Assembly: GCA_900316575.1 (NCBI GenBank)
Contig: ONDJ01000014.1
Span: 1 to 52,597 of the forward strand
DNA length: 52,597 nucleotides
Direction: 5' to 3'
DNA from: an uncultured Prevotellaceae bacterium
GTDB taxonomy: Bacteria > Bacteroidota > Bacteroidia > Bacteroidales > Bacteroidaceae
In this document: piece after piece, positions 25,261 to 35,500 of the stretch
Layout: each line of letters opens with the position of its first letter
Position numbering within the stretch: position 1 is the stretch's first letter
The notes under the pieces: generated by a model
Told to the model about the DNA's origin: nothing
Database searches by the model: none
What the model saw: the letters and a program-made list of their open reading frames with translations, nothing else
Program-made: the position numbers and the translations under genes

Positions 25261-25312
25261 ATTCGTTGATAGTTTGTTCATTAAAAGAAACTTACAATCT
25301 GGCAAAGTTTGT

Positions 25313-26494
25313 TTATTGACGCAATCCTTCATCTTTGATAGCTTTACAGAGTGGAAGGGTGAGGACTAAGCACCCTACAGAGCCTACAAGAATAACGAGA
25401 GAGGTGGAAATCATGATGTCGCCTATAGCAATGAGTGGGCTGGCAATAGCTCCAGCCACAAATCCCGCCGCACCAAAAATAGCACTGGCTGCTCCAGCAT
25501 TTTCGCGTTCCGAATCCAAAGCTATAGCTGTTGCCATAGGCTGCATAAGGCCAAAACTTGTCAGCATATATATGTAACAAGGCATCAAAACGGCAAGCGG
25601 TAGTTTGAAGATGGAACAAAGGGCAATCAGAATGGCTGAAATCATCATATCTATAGCTCCCCATTTGAGAGCCGTGTTGGCATGGTGAAAGCGTGTAGAT
25701 AGTGCAGCCCCAACACCGATCATCAGCGAGGAAAGACCAAAGCACAGGCTAAATTCAAACGGAGAGAGTCCATAAACGTTCTGAAACACAAAGGGAGAGC
25801 CGCTGATAAAAGCAAAGAAGGCAAAAAAGGTGAACATCATAGCAGTTGTAGAAAGCGTGAACCGCTTGTTGTGAAACACCTTGAACAAATTTCCGTATGT
25901 TTTCAAAATGTTCTTCTGGGAGCGTGCTGATGGGGAAAGCGTCTCTTTGAGAAACATGCAGCAAATGGTAAGAAACACGCCTAATGCCAATAACACACCA
26001 AAAACACCACGCCACGACGTGAAGTTAGTCATAGTCCCGCCAACAATCGGGGCAACGACTGGCGTAACACCATTGATGGCTCCCAAAATTCCCATGAACT
26101 TAGCAAGATCGCGACCTGTAAACATATCCGTGGATATGCTCTTACTAAGTACCACACCGCCTGCTCCGCCCAATCCTTGAAGCAAACGCATTGTATTGAA
26201 CGTGATGATATCAGGAGCGATCATACATCCTACGCTTGCCAGTGTGAAAAGCACCATTGAAGCAATGAGTAGCTTTTTACGACCATATTTGTCACTCAGG
26301 GGGCCAATGAAAACTTGTCCGATGGCCAACCCTATCATTCCCGCTGTCAGGCTCATTGCAATGGCCGAGGAGGATGTCCTGAAATACGTTTGCATTTCTG
26401 GAACCAAAGGCAGGTAGAAATCTGTTATAAACGGGCCAAACGCGGTTAACAGTCCCAAAACCAGTGGCACGAAGATTCCTGTTTTCTGTTTCAT
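25313..26494 (-). CDS. Bcr/CflA-type MFS drug/metabolite exporter
   Basis: The 393-aa protein has 12 hydrophobic segments and starts MKQKTGIFVPLVLGLLTAFGPFITDFYLPLVPEM, characteristic of Bcr/CflA (DHA1) exporters. The MFS motif A GPLSDKYGRKKLL lies near residue 65 and RLLQGLGGAGGVVLSKSI near 110. It would export small molecules by proton antiport; substrate unknown. The PheC-like lipoprotein gene follows on the same strand, its ATG 52 bp away. Confidence 0.92.
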   Translation of the reverse strand: MKQKTGIFVPLVLGLLTAFGPFITDFYLPLVPEMQTYFRTSSSAIAMSLTAGMIGLAIGQVFIGPLSDKYGRKKLLIASMVLFTLASVGCMIAPDIITFNTMRLLQGLGGAGGVVLSKSISTDMFTGRDLAKFMGILGAINGVTPVVAPIVGGTMTNFTSWRGVFGVLLALGVFLTICCMFLKETLSPSARSQKNILKTYGNLFKVFHNKRFTLSTTAMMFTFFAFFAFISGSPFVFQNVYGLSPFEFSLCFGLSSLMIGVGAALSTRFHHANTALKWGAIDMMISAILIALCSIFKLPLAVLMPCYIYMLTSFGLMQPMATAIALDSERENAGAASAIFGAAGFVAGAIASPLIAIGDIMISTSLVILVGSVGCLVLTLPLCKAIKDEGLRQ

Positions 26495-26604
26495 ACAATA
26501 TATATATAATATGGAGTCTTTTGCGACAGCTCATATAGCGGCTGCAACCGAGTCCTACCAGACTCTTTGTTTGTTTTGAGGTGTTCTATTATAGAGAAGT
26601 GTCT

Positions 26605-27210
26605 TTATCCTTGATCAGCTACAACCTGTTGCGACTGTGGCATACTAAACTCGCAACCGCAATAGCGTTGATTGTAGAAGTTAAATGATTTGAGCAAAGC
26701 ATTTCGCCGTTCCTGCAAACCATCTTTGCGCCAGTTCTGTGCCCAAAAGCGTGTTCCTGGTACAGCTGCTTCGGCTTGCAGGCCTGCACGCTCTATTTGA
26801 GCTAAGTCTTTCCAGCGTGATGAGGCCAACGTAGTAGCAAACCATGTAATGCCCCTGCTCCTGGCCTCTGATGCGGTTTGAAGAAGGCGCATCGTGAAGC
26901 AACGTTCGCATCGTTTTCCACGTTCGGGTTCTCCCTCTAATCCGCAAACATTTTCTAACCATCTTTCGTGGTGATAGTCGGCATCAATCCACATAAGGCC
27001 AAGCTGTTCAGCATGGCGCTTACTCTCATTCTTGCGGATTTCGTATTCCTCACGCGGAAAGATGTTTGGGTTGTAGTAATAGATAGTAGGTCTTATTTCG
27101 TGTGCCAGCAGCCACTCCACAATGGCTGAAGAGCAAGGCGCACAGCAGGCGTGGAGCAAAACGTTTGAGATACCTTCAGGAATAATAAGTGACGAAGCCT
27201 TCTTTGACAT
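26605..27210 (-). CDS. queH: Epoxyqueuosine reductase QueH (DUF208)
   Basis: The 201-aa protein has HACCAPCSS (Cys22, Cys23, Cys26), GKRCERCFTMRL (Cys101, Cys104) and a late YCGC, the Cys set expected for the Fe-S/metal sites of QueH. It performs the last step of queuosine tRNA modification, replacing QueG in many anaerobes. The start MSKKASSL at 27210 is supported by a -7 box at 27240-27233, which rules out the ATG at 27246. It diverges from a SUMF1-like gene. Confidence 0.93.
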   Translation of the reverse strand: MSKKASSLIIPEGISNVLLHACCAPCSSAIVEWLLAHEIRPTIYYYNPNIFPREEYEIRKNESKRHAEQLGLMWIDADYHHERWLENVCGLEGEPERGKRCERCFTMRLLQTASEARSRGITWFATTLASSRWKDLAQIERAGLQAEAAVPGTRFWAQNWRKDGLQERRNALLKSFNFYNQRYCGCEFSMPQSQQVVADQG

Positions 27211-27232
27211 CAGTTTTATCTGTAATTCTCGG

Positions 27233-27240
27233 CAAAAGTA
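27233..27240 (-). promoter_or_regulatory. -7 promoter box for queH
   Basis: Minus-strand TACTTTTG matches TAnnTTTG, 22 bp upstream of the queH ATG. Confidence 0.6.
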
Positions 27241-27283
27241 CAACAAATCAACTGCGAAATAAGCTTGATTTGTTTCTTTTTCC

Positions 27284-27291
27284 TATTTTTG
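27284..27291 (+). promoter_or_regulatory. -7 promoter box for the SUMF1-like gene
   Basis: TATTTTTG matches TAnnTTTG, 62 bp upstream of the ATG at 27354. A longer frame from 27189 would start upstream of it. Confidence 0.55.
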
Positions 27292-27353
27292 CGCGTATAA
27301 AAAGCCCCATAGTGTTGACCAATCAGCTTACAAATCCTCAAAACTTTACAGAT

Positions 27354-28196
27354 ATGAAACGGAAAAAACTTCTCCTTGTCACATTGCCTTTGTTGGCTTT
27401 GACTTTGCTTACGACGCTGAGTGTTTCGCGCTATAAGCACCATCCCGTCAGTGCTGAGCGCCTCGACGTGCAAATTACAAATCGCCTCGTTTGCCCTTTG
27501 ATTGCTGTGAAAGGGGGAACTTTCAAAATGGGCGCAACTGAGGAACAAACCGAGTATGCTGAGTCAGACGAGAAGCCTGCACACCGCGTAACGCTCGACA
27601 CTTATTTCATAGGCGTTTATGAAGTGACGCAAAAGCTGTGGAAGGATGTGATGAAGACCAATCCTTCTAAGCATGTAGGCGACAACCTGCCTGTTGAGAA
27701 TGTCTCGTGGAACGACTGTCAAGAGTTTATCAAGAAACTAAATCATCGTCGCAGTGAAATCAATTTGGGTTCTTATTCCAATTGGGTATTCCGCTTGCCC
27801 ACAGAGGCTGAATGGGAATATGCGGCTCGTGGTGGTAACCAAAGTAATGGCTATCGTTATAGTGGCTCAAATCGTCCTGCTGATGCTGGCTGGTATTCCT
27901 CAAACTCCGATTTCGAAACCCACGAAGTTGGTTCCAAGGTAAAGAACGAATTAGGTCTCTACGACATGAGTGGAAATGTATGGGAATGGTGTCAAGACAC
28001 TTATTCTTCTACATACTATAGCAATTCTCCGCAGCGCAATCCGCTTTGTCGTGAGCAGTCAGATAGTCGTGTCTCGCGCGGAGGTGGATATTCTTTTGCT
28101 TTCAAATATTTGCGTGTAAGCTATCGCGGACGAGATGATGCTACCGGAAAGTATGCAAATACTGGTTTCAGGCTCGTATTAGCTCCTGCACGCTGA
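27354..28196 (+). CDS. SUMF1/FGE-sulfatase-fold protein, probably non-catalytic
   Basis: The 280-aa product has an N-terminal signal/anchor (MKRKKLLLVTLPLLALTLLTTL) and a formylglycine-generating-enzyme fold: GGTFKMGATEEQTEYAESDEKPAHRVTL, YEVTQKLWKDVM, WVFRLPTEAEWEYAARGG, GLYDMSGNVWEWCQD, SRGGGYSF and GFRLVL. The Cys pair expected near the C-terminal CR.YR region of true FGE is absent (YLRVSYRGRD), so sulfatase activation is unlikely. A carbohydrate- or gliding-related role as in Bacteroidetes SUMF1-like proteins (GldK/GldJ type) is possible but unproven. It ends 3 bp before palindrome D and is convergent with the patatin gene. Confidence 0.85.
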   Translation: MKRKKLLLVTLPLLALTLLTTLSVSRYKHHPVSAERLDVQITNRLVCPLIAVKGGTFKMGATEEQTEYAESDEKPAHRVTLDTYFIGVYEVTQKLWKDVMKTNPSKHVGDNLPVENVSWNDCQEFIKKLNHRRSEINLGSYSNWVFRLPTEAEWEYAARGGNQSNGYRYSGSNRPADAGWYSSNSDFETHEVGSKVKNELGLYDMSGNVWEWCQDTYSSTYYSNSPQRNPLCREQSDSRVSRGGGYSFAFKYLRVSYRGRDDATGKYANTGFRLVLAPAR

Positions 28197-28199
28197 ACT

Positions 28200-28288
28200 A
28201 TTTGACAATTTCACAATTTACAATTAGACTATTCTGCAGAGGTTTCGAACGCAGAATAGTCTAATTGTTATTTGTGAAATTGTCAAAT
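28200..28288. repeat. Intergenic palindromic repeat, copy D (near-perfect)
   Basis: Two 38-bp arms (28200-28237 and 28251-28288) pair at 36 of 38 positions around a 13-nt loop agaggtttcgaac. Arms carry ATTTGACAATTTCACAA and CAATTAGAC. It fills the gap between convergent stop codons of the SUMF1-like and patatin genes and may also terminate both. Confidence 0.92.
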
Positions 28289-28290
28289 GA

Positions 28291-30522
28291 TCAGAATACA
28301 TACCCGAGGTTAACGAACAGATAGAGTTCTTTGCTTTTATTGGAATATCCCAAAGAAGCACCTATCGGTCCAAAGGGCGTTTTGTAGTAATAGGCTATAG
28401 AAGTGCCAAAAAGCGTCTTCTGGCGTAGTAGATCGCCCAATTGTGGTGCATGTTGTGCGATGCCTACGCGCAATAAAACGAAATTGTTTGTCGCAATGCG
28501 TTGCTGTCCTTGTAGTTGCAGACCAACAAAGTGTGGATCAGTGCGTTCTATATAGCCTACGCCCGCAAATGGCATTTGTTGGTCAAGATAGTGCCCAAAC
28601 CATTCTCCGCCTATGACGTTGCTCAGCACGGTGGGTTTCGCTCCGCCAAAGAGCATACGTCCATACATCATAGGCTGAAGCGTAAAGCGGCTACCCATCG
28701 TAAAGTTCATGCGCCATGAGGCACTGATATCGCTCATGCCAATCCGATCGTAGAGCTTGCCGAAGTTGTCCGTATAATAAGCGTATTGTGCCTTAAATTT
28801 AGCACCGCGTGAGGGGAAGTACCAGTCGTTTTCAGAGTTATAGGCAAGCCGAGCGTAGTAACTGTAGAAATGCTCGTCACTACGTATGTCAGCAATGGGA
28901 TTGGCATGGTGCTCAATGAGCACATCGCGGTAATTAAAAAAGTCCCAACGCATCCCGACAATGCAATTCAAGTTGCGCAAATTGAAGTTGAACAGAGAGA
29001 GTTCGGCGGCGTGTTGATTGAACGTGATGTTGTAGTCCTTGTCGCCTTGGGCATAAACGTCCAATTCGTTGTGACGGAATATGTAGCTCAACGTGGGCTT
29101 GGTAAACGAACGCGGGTGAAACGCCAAGTCGCCACGCAGCATAATACGTTTTCCTAATCGCAGTGTTACGTCAACCTCAGCAGGCATCTTCATGCGAAGA
29201 GGAAGGCTTCCATTGAGTTGCAGTGCCACCAATTCTTCGGTGTCGAAGCGCACACCGAGCCCCACTTGTGCCAGCTTTTTCTTTCCTGCCGTGAACACGA
29301 GGCGTGCTGTTCCGTCGTTGTTGGGATAGAAGCGGTTTGACGCTTCCATGTAGAACAGATCTACGCGCATCGACGTCGTGATTATGTCGGCTTGCTCTGC
29401 ACTGATGCTATCAAGCCTATGCAGATGAAACTTTTTGCGTAGGAATGTTTCGTCATTAGGCGTTGTGCCTTGAAACTCTATTCGTGTGATTTTCACTTTG
29501 CTGCCAACCGCCATGGCTATTGGTGGCGTAATCTTTCGTGGAGCAAACGTGTCGTCAATACCGATGCGTGCTTTTAGGGCTATGAGTTCATCCCAATGTC
29601 GCATGGCTTCTTCTTCGCCTCGCCTGATTAGGGTGTCGATGGCCGCGTGGTTGAAACTGGCAGAACTGTAGTCCACCGTATTTACGCGAATAGGTACATC
29701 GGTGATCGCCAAATTGTCGTCGTATTTATTCTTGCAATTCACGTCAACGATCTGTCCGAGTATGCTAGCAGCCGAGCCCAAATCGTCTGCCGTGCGTGGC
29801 GTGCCCTGCACCGTTACACCTATGATAATGTCAGCTCCCATCTCTCGAGCGAGGTCTGCAGGGAAATTGTTGCGCAAACCACCGTCAACAAGTACCATGT
29901 CGCCCATCCTTATCGGCGAAAACACACCAGGAATAGCCATCGAAGCTCGCATCGCCTGCGCTAAGCGTCCGCTATGGAAGTCGTATTCGGTGTTTGTGAC
30001 GATGTCTGTCGCTACGCAGGCAAATAGGATCGGCAGTGTGTTGAAGTCAATGGAGTCGTTGTATCCCGCTGTCAGACGCGCAAAGAGATCGGCCAGGTTC
30101 TTTCCTTTCACAAATCCACCTTGCGACACATCATGCTTGCCGCGTGCGAACGAGCGCGAGAGCATATAAGTGTTCTGTTTCTCTCTGTCGCTGAGGTTCT
30201 GATTGCTGAGGTCTTCACGGTCAGAGAGGATAAAACTCCAGTCTTGCATACTTATGATCGAGTCGAGAGCATCGGCATGATACCCCAAGGCGTAAAGTCC
30301 GCCCACGATACTGCCCATTGACGTGCCAGTTATGATATCAATCGGTATGCCGGCTTGCTCTATCACGCGCAAGGCTCCTATATGCGCCACGCCCTTAGCC
30401 CCGCCACCGCTCAACACTACGGCTACGCGCTTACGACCTTGGGGAAGATTGGGCTGATGTTGTGCAATGAGCGATTGGCTCGAAAGAGCAAACAAAAGCA
30501 GAGCAAGGAAGATTTTCTTCAT
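28291..30522 (-). CDS. Patatin-like phospholipase with POTRA and outer-membrane beta-barrel (type Vd-like)
   Basis: The 743-aa protein has a signal peptide, then a patatin domain (about residues 30-310) with oxyanion loop SGGGAKG (39-44), nucleophile in GTSMGS (Ser68) and Asp213 in VDGGLRNNFP. A POTRA-like stretch (VKITRIEFQGTTPNDETFLRKKF) follows, then a 16-strand BamA/Omp85-like barrel ending in ...LFVNLGYVF with terminal Phe. The order signal-patatin-POTRA-barrel is that of PlpD/FplA type Vd autotransporters. It would hydrolyse lipid acyl esters at the cell envelope or surface. The EEP-family gene precedes it by 81 bp. Confidence 0.92.
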   Translation of the reverse strand: MKKIFLALLLFALSSQSLIAQHQPNLPQGRKRVAVVLSGGGAKGVAHIGALRVIEQAGIPIDIITGTSMGSIVGGLYALGYHADALDSIISMQDWSFILSDREDLSNQNLSDREKQNTYMLSRSFARGKHDVSQGGFVKGKNLADLFARLTAGYNDSIDFNTLPILFACVATDIVTNTEYDFHSGRLAQAMRASMAIPGVFSPIRMGDMVLVDGGLRNNFPADLAREMGADIIIGVTVQGTPRTADDLGSAASILGQIVDVNCKNKYDDNLAITDVPIRVNTVDYSSASFNHAAIDTLIRRGEEEAMRHWDELIALKARIGIDDTFAPRKITPPIAMAVGSKVKITRIEFQGTTPNDETFLRKKFHLHRLDSISAEQADIITTSMRVDLFYMEASNRFYPNNDGTARLVFTAGKKKLAQVGLGVRFDTEELVALQLNGSLPLRMKMPAEVDVTLRLGKRIMLRGDLAFHPRSFTKPTLSYIFRHNELDVYAQGDKDYNITFNQHAAELSLFNFNLRNLNCIVGMRWDFFNYRDVLIEHHANPIADIRSDEHFYSYYARLAYNSENDWYFPSRGAKFKAQYAYYTDNFGKLYDRIGMSDISASWRMNFTMGSRFTLQPMMYGRMLFGGAKPTVLSNVIGGEWFGHYLDQQMPFAGVGYIERTDPHFVGLQLQGQQRIATNNFVLLRVGIAQHAPQLGDLLRQKTLFGTSIAYYYKTPFGPIGASLGYSNKSKELYLFVNLGYVF

Positions 30523-30603
30523 ACAAAAAGGTGTAGAGGTTAATTGTCTATAGGTTAAAGATGTCAGCGCTATCTTTCAACTTTCAATATAGGAGTGTCA
30601 GTG

Positions 30604-31464
30604 TCAGAAACCTAATCGCACAAATACGGGATAATGGTCCGAGGGAATGCGGCGTGTTGGTGGTGTTTCGTTGCTGTCGTGTGTCCAATAGCCATTGGTC
30701 AGCACCCCGTAAGCGTCAACACGCAGGGTAGGGGAAACAAACACGTGGTCGATGCGCTTGTCGGTGTGTTTGCTGGTGTTAAAGCTATTAAAAGTTCCCA
30801 CTGGTGCATAGCGGTAGCGGGCAGTTTCGTAACTATCTGCAAGCAGCTCGGATCCTGCAAGCGACTCATAGACTTCGCTCTCTTGGTCCACGTTGAAGTC
30901 GCCCGTAAGTACCACGGGTGCACTCCCTGCAATTTCTTTTATCTTTTGCAGCACAAGTTGTGCGCTTTCCTTACGTGCTGTTGTGCCTACATGGTCAAAA
31001 TGTAGATTGAAGAAATATAGGACCTTGGCACTCGCTATTTGTTGAAACGCTCCCCAAGTGCAGATGCGAGGCAAGGCCGCATCCCAGCCTTTAGATGGCG
31101 TGTCGGGTGTAGGGCTGAGCCAAAAGTCGCCGCTCTTAAGTAGCTTCCACTCCGATTTGCGATAAAACACAGCACAATGTTCTCCGCCGTGTCGCCCGTC
31201 GTTGCGTCCTGAGCCTATGCAGTCATAATCGGGCAAACACACTTGCATATCTAAGAGTTGCTCTGCCAGTCCTTCCTGTGTTCCGAATATGTCGGGTTGC
31301 AAGAAGTTGATTTGTCCGCATATTTCAGGACAGCGGCGTTCCCAGCCATTGCCACGGGTGCTGTCGGCACTATTTTTGTAGCGCAAGTTGTAGGTGCCAA
31401 CCATTAGCGGTTGCGCCTGTGCCAATGAACATATTAACCATAGCAAGAATAAGAGTCTTTTCAT
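30604..31464 (-). CDS. Secreted endonuclease/exonuclease/phosphatase (EEP) family protein
   Basis: The 286-aa product has a signal peptide (MKRLLFLLWLICSLAQA) and the EEP fold: VGTYNLRY, DIFGTQEGL (metal Glu), NLHFDHVG, VVLTGDFNVDQESEVYE, DKRIDHVFVSP and the final PSDHYPVFVRL. Possible substrates are nucleic acid, phosphoinositide or sphingomyelin-like lipids; sequence does not decide. The closely linked patatin gene makes a lipid substrate a reasonable guess. Confidence 0.88.
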   Translation of the reverse strand: MKRLLFLLWLICSLAQAQPLMVGTYNLRYKNSADSTRGNGWERRCPEICGQINFLQPDIFGTQEGLAEQLLDMQVCLPDYDCIGSGRNDGRHGGEHCAVFYRKSEWKLLKSGDFWLSPTPDTPSKGWDAALPRICTWGAFQQIASAKVLYFFNLHFDHVGTTARKESAQLVLQKIKEIAGSAPVVLTGDFNVDQESEVYESLAGSELLADSYETARYRYAPVGTFNSFNTSKHTDKRIDHVFVSPTLRVDAYGVLTNGYWTHDSNETPPTRRIPSDHYPVFVRLGF

Positions 31465-31520
31465 GTGGCTACAGTTGATTTTATATTGTGTTTTCTAAGC
31501 GAATGTGCTTGGCGATACAG

Positions 31521-31566
31521 ATAAAAGCGGCGCACCCTTCCTGGATGCAGGAGCAGTGCGCCGCTT
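31521..31566 (-). terminator. Intrinsic terminator of the 172-aa lipoprotein gene
   Basis: A perfect 11-bp GC-rich stem (aagcggcgcac 31525-31535, complement 31556-31566) with an inner stem is followed on the minus strand by TTTTAT. It lies 36 bp past the stop codon. Confidence 0.8.
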
Positions 31567-31602
31567 AAGGGGTGTCGTTTTCAAGGTTGTACGAGTGAGA
31601 CC

Positions 31603-32121
31603 TTATTTCAGCTTGATGCTTTCCACTACAGGTTTCACGGCTTCGTTTTCGGGTTTCATATATACCGTGTAAACCTCTAATAAGCGACCATCTTCGAGCG
31701 TTGCGAAGCAGTGGTAAAGTTCCGACTGGTCATCGCGGAACGTAGTGAACGTGTAGTTGCCAATCGTTACGTCAGCACCTTTCACCGTACCTTTCGTCTT
31801 GTTGAGGTAATAGTCTTCTTTGTCCTTCAAGGTCTTGTCTTTATACACGCAGACCTTAATGATCGGCTTGAACGTTTCAGTGGAGTTCACGTCTTCCATT
31901 TCGATGTAGCCAAAGCTACCTTTCTTGATTTCCCAACCTTCAGGGCCAGTAACACGAAATTCGTCATTCTCGCAGACGTTACTCGGAACTGCAGCCTCTG
32001 TAGCTTCAGCAGTAGCTGCTGCGCTGTCGGTGTTTTCAGCTGTAGCTTCAGTTTTTCCGCCGCAGGCGGTGAACATCGTTGCGCTTGCGAGCGCAAGCAT
32101 AGCAAAAAGTGTTTTCTTCAT
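31603..32121 (-). CDS. Lipoprotein of unknown function
   Basis: The 172-aa product starts MKKTLFAMLALASATMFTAC (SPII lipobox FTAC), followed by a low-complexity Thr/Ala/Glu linker (about residues 23-46). A folded part then begins FRVTGPEGWEIKKGSFGYIEMEDV. This could be a PsbP/DUF-type fold, but I do not recognise the family. Start chosen at the signal peptide; an in-frame ATG 162 bp upstream lacks one. Single-gene unit with its own terminator; a weak -7 box CACTTTTG lies at 32177-32170. Confidence 0.8.
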   Translation of the reverse strand: MKKTLFAMLALASATMFTACGGKTEATAENTDSAAATAEATEAAVPSNVCENDEFRVTGPEGWEIKKGSFGYIEMEDVNSTETFKPIIKVCVYKDKTLKDKEDYYLNKTKGTVKGADVTIGNYTFTTFRDDQSELYHCFATLEDGRLLEVYTVYMKPENEAVKPVVESIKLK

Positions 32122-32519
32122 AAAGATAGATTTTGATGGGTTAATAAAGTTGCAAGCGAACTTGCGCAGCAAAAGTGCAAAATTCCACGTTATTTGCCAA
32201 GCGTTTTTCAAGAAAATGGCCTTTCTTTGTTTCTGTATGCCTTGAAATGCTACAAAGTGCTTTAGCGTCAATCCCCCCATCATTCGTTACATTGATTTTG
32301 TGCGAGTGGCTTTTTTAGCAAAAAGTAACGGAATATCGTTCGCTTTTGTAGTATTTGTCTTTTGAAAAAAAAGGAATTTCAGACAAAAGTGTTCTGTCTT
32401 TCTGGAAGTTTATTATATTTGCGGCCAAATATGTGCCTTGCGCTGAGCGGTGCGTATAGCCTTGGCAGTGAGCATACACCTTATGTTAGCAACTTAAGAT
32501 AATTAAATACAATCTATTT
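32122..32519 (+). promoter_or_regulatory. Divergent promoter region; -7 box and leader of sialidase
   Basis: TATATTTG at 32414-32421 matches TAnnTTTG and would give a leader of about 90 nt. The minus-strand lipoprotein promoter is at the other end of the 398-bp gap. No gene or clear operator repeat was seen in between. Confidence 0.55.
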
Positions 32520-35500
32520 ATGAAACGTTTAACAAAACTCCTTACCCTCGCGTGGGCTTTTCTGTTCATAGCGACGATGGGTGCGTATGCACAGAACGCA
32601 GCCATTGTGGGTTCGCAGGTCACTGCTGAGTCTGACATCGTGAGCGGAAAAGCATACGTCCTAAAAACTGGTGCAGATCGCTACATTACCGACAATGGCA
32701 CCGACTACGATGTGCCTAATACTGCTAATTCTGCTACAGAGGCCAGTGTCTATTATCTTATTTCCAATGGCAATGGCACTTGGAAGATTAAGAACTACTA
32801 CACACAGCAATACTGGGGCGTGCCAGTTTACAATACGTTGTTGACTTCTGTCGCAGAATCTTCGGCGGGTGCATGGTCGCTCAATTTCTCAGGCGGAATT
32901 GCTTATCCTTCTGCGCCAGATGCAAGTAGTACCGCACGTGGCATAGATCGATCAGGCGGAAAAGTTCACAGTTGGTCAACAGGGACTAATGATAATCATA
33001 AAGTTTATATTTATGAGTTTTTGGGGGTTGAGGTACTTACTGCTCCTGTGAACATTACGACAGGTTGGTATCGCCTCAAGTGGGTTGATATCAATAGTGA
33101 TACGAATACGGACTACGCAGATGCTGACGTTTCTGGCAAATACGTGCGCAACTATGCCCAAGACGCTACGGTTGACGGAACTCCTTATCCACTCTATCTT
33201 GACGATGCTCCCACATCACTCAGTGACCTCGCTGCAACATTTGTTCATTTTGATAAAAATGGTAACGACAGTGGTCGTGGCGTGGACGGTTACTTGCGCA
33301 GTGCCAATGGTCACTATGTAACCAATACGGGTGCAGCATCGCTAACGGCATCAAGCGAGAATTACATCATTTATCGCAGTAGCAGTACTCCCAATTATTC
33401 TACGACGACTTCTGCCTATACAGGTACGCGATATAGCCTTGTGCCCCGAGGCAAAGACGATACACCTTACATCGGTCAGACTGCTACGGGTAAATTCCCC
33501 GTGGCAGAATACTATCGGGTAGATCCATCACTTCTCGGAATGCAACCATGGACTGTAGTCCTTAATAGAAGCAGTGAGACCGTTGCTTCAGATAATAGTC
33601 AGGTGACTTACTCGGGCAGTGATGCCTATGGTTTGACTAATGTTTATAATGGAGGAACATTTTTCCTCGCTGCAGGGGTAACACCGACTTCCAGCGAATT
33701 CTCAGCACCAAATTATGGTAGTATTTCTCCAACAATCTCTGTTGATGCCACGAACTACGTCATCAATGTAACCTACATCACAAAGGATGTCCTCTTGACG
33801 ATCAACAATACAAATACCGATCGCGGAGCGTTGATGTATTATCCAACAGGAAGCGAAAAGTACATTTGGAGTAGCGGAAAGAGCGGTACGTTTAATGAGA
33901 CTGATGCTAATTGCCAATGGATATTATATCCTACAGGCACAAGCGGACAGTACTACTTATATAATGTAGGAGCTCAGAAATTTGCGATGCCCTCTGGCGT
34001 AGGACAGAGTTCTGATAATGCATGGTATCTCAGCGAGAACGCTGTGGCTGTTAAATTAGAGCTTAACACCGACAATACGTTCAAGATTAAGCTTGCCGTT
34101 GATCCCGTAAGCGGAACAAATGCTGCCTATATGGCAGTAAGTAATAGCTATACTGGCCCTATCATCAACTATAACGATGAAGGAGGTAATTTCACGATAA
34201 CAAAAGTTGGGACAGTGAGCAGTACGATAGAAGCACAGCGCGATGCCGCCGTTGCTAAGCTCGTGAACCAGCAAACGGCTTTAACGTCCTATCCGCAGGC
34301 TTCGGGTTGGTATGTATTGCAAATCAAGAGCAAAACAAATTCAGCCAGCTATGCAAATCGTTATTTGTATCAAGCGTCTTCGCTCTACAACAACCTCTAT
34401 CCTTTGTCTTTTACAGGAAATATTCCCACAGAGCCTGCTATCACTGATCCCACGTTCTTCACCTATATAGATCATACCAGCTGGGATGTCAACACTTGGC
34501 AGCTGCCCGATGGTCGTTACCTCGTGGATAACGGCTCTAACAAGTTCCCCACGCTGTCCACTACCGCAGGAAATGTTATTGCTGGCTATTCCAATGGTAA
34601 CTATTTCAAAACGAGTAATAATTACTATGCAGACCCGTACAATAATAGTAATAACTATTTCATAGGAGAAACTACTTTTATGCGTACGGCCTATAATGTT
34701 TATCCCATTAATCTTACTGCAGCAGGGCTTACGGCTTGGAAAGTGACGATCAACAATGGTGGTTCCTCCACTGTGCTGACCTGTACGCATAGCGATGTAG
34801 TTGGCAACACCAGCGTATATACTGGCGGATGGTTCTTCCTACCCACGGGCACCACGCCTACAAGTAGCGACTTCACGCTCGACGGAATGAGTTTTTGCAC
34901 CGTAGATGCTACGAATAAAACCATTACGGCTGAATACGATTCCTCGATATGCTTGCTTGCTGACGATGTAGCAGTTATCCAGGGTAACCAGACTACAGGT
35001 ATTGGAAACACGATGCAAGCTCTCTTGCGCGTGAAAGTTACTCCGTTTGCTGCGATGACTCCCACTTCGGTGAGCGTCAATCTGATCAACTACGACCAAT
35101 TGGATAACGTAGCAGTCTATGTAACCACCGACGATGAACTACATGCCGCTTCGGCTTCTCCTGTACAGATCGGCCAGGCTGCCGTTAACGGAGCTTCAAT
35201 GACCATCACTACGAGCAGTGCTACTGCACTCACCGCTGGCACAACGTATTACCTCTGGATCACAGGTGACGTGAAGAGTACAGCTACCGAATGGGGCACC
35301 ATTGATGCTGCCATCACCAATATCGCCTACACCAGCACGAATGGCGACAATGCACTTGACGTTACATCTATTGGCAATCCCGACGGTGTGATGCGTATCT
35401 ATAAGCAACAGACCTTCCTTTGGACACCGAGCAAAGCTGCTGGCAAGTACTATCGCATCCCCACGATGATAACCACCAACGACGGCGGCATCGTAGCCCT

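Noticed and set aside
27354-28196. Activating enzyme for the sulfatase at 45080
   Set aside because: The sulfatase is S-type (needs anSME) and this protein lacks the FGE cysteines.
30541-30600. Fifth copy of the ATTTGACAATTTAC palindrome family
   Set aside because: It contains AATTGTC and a weak inverted repeat but lacks both arm motifs and the apex.
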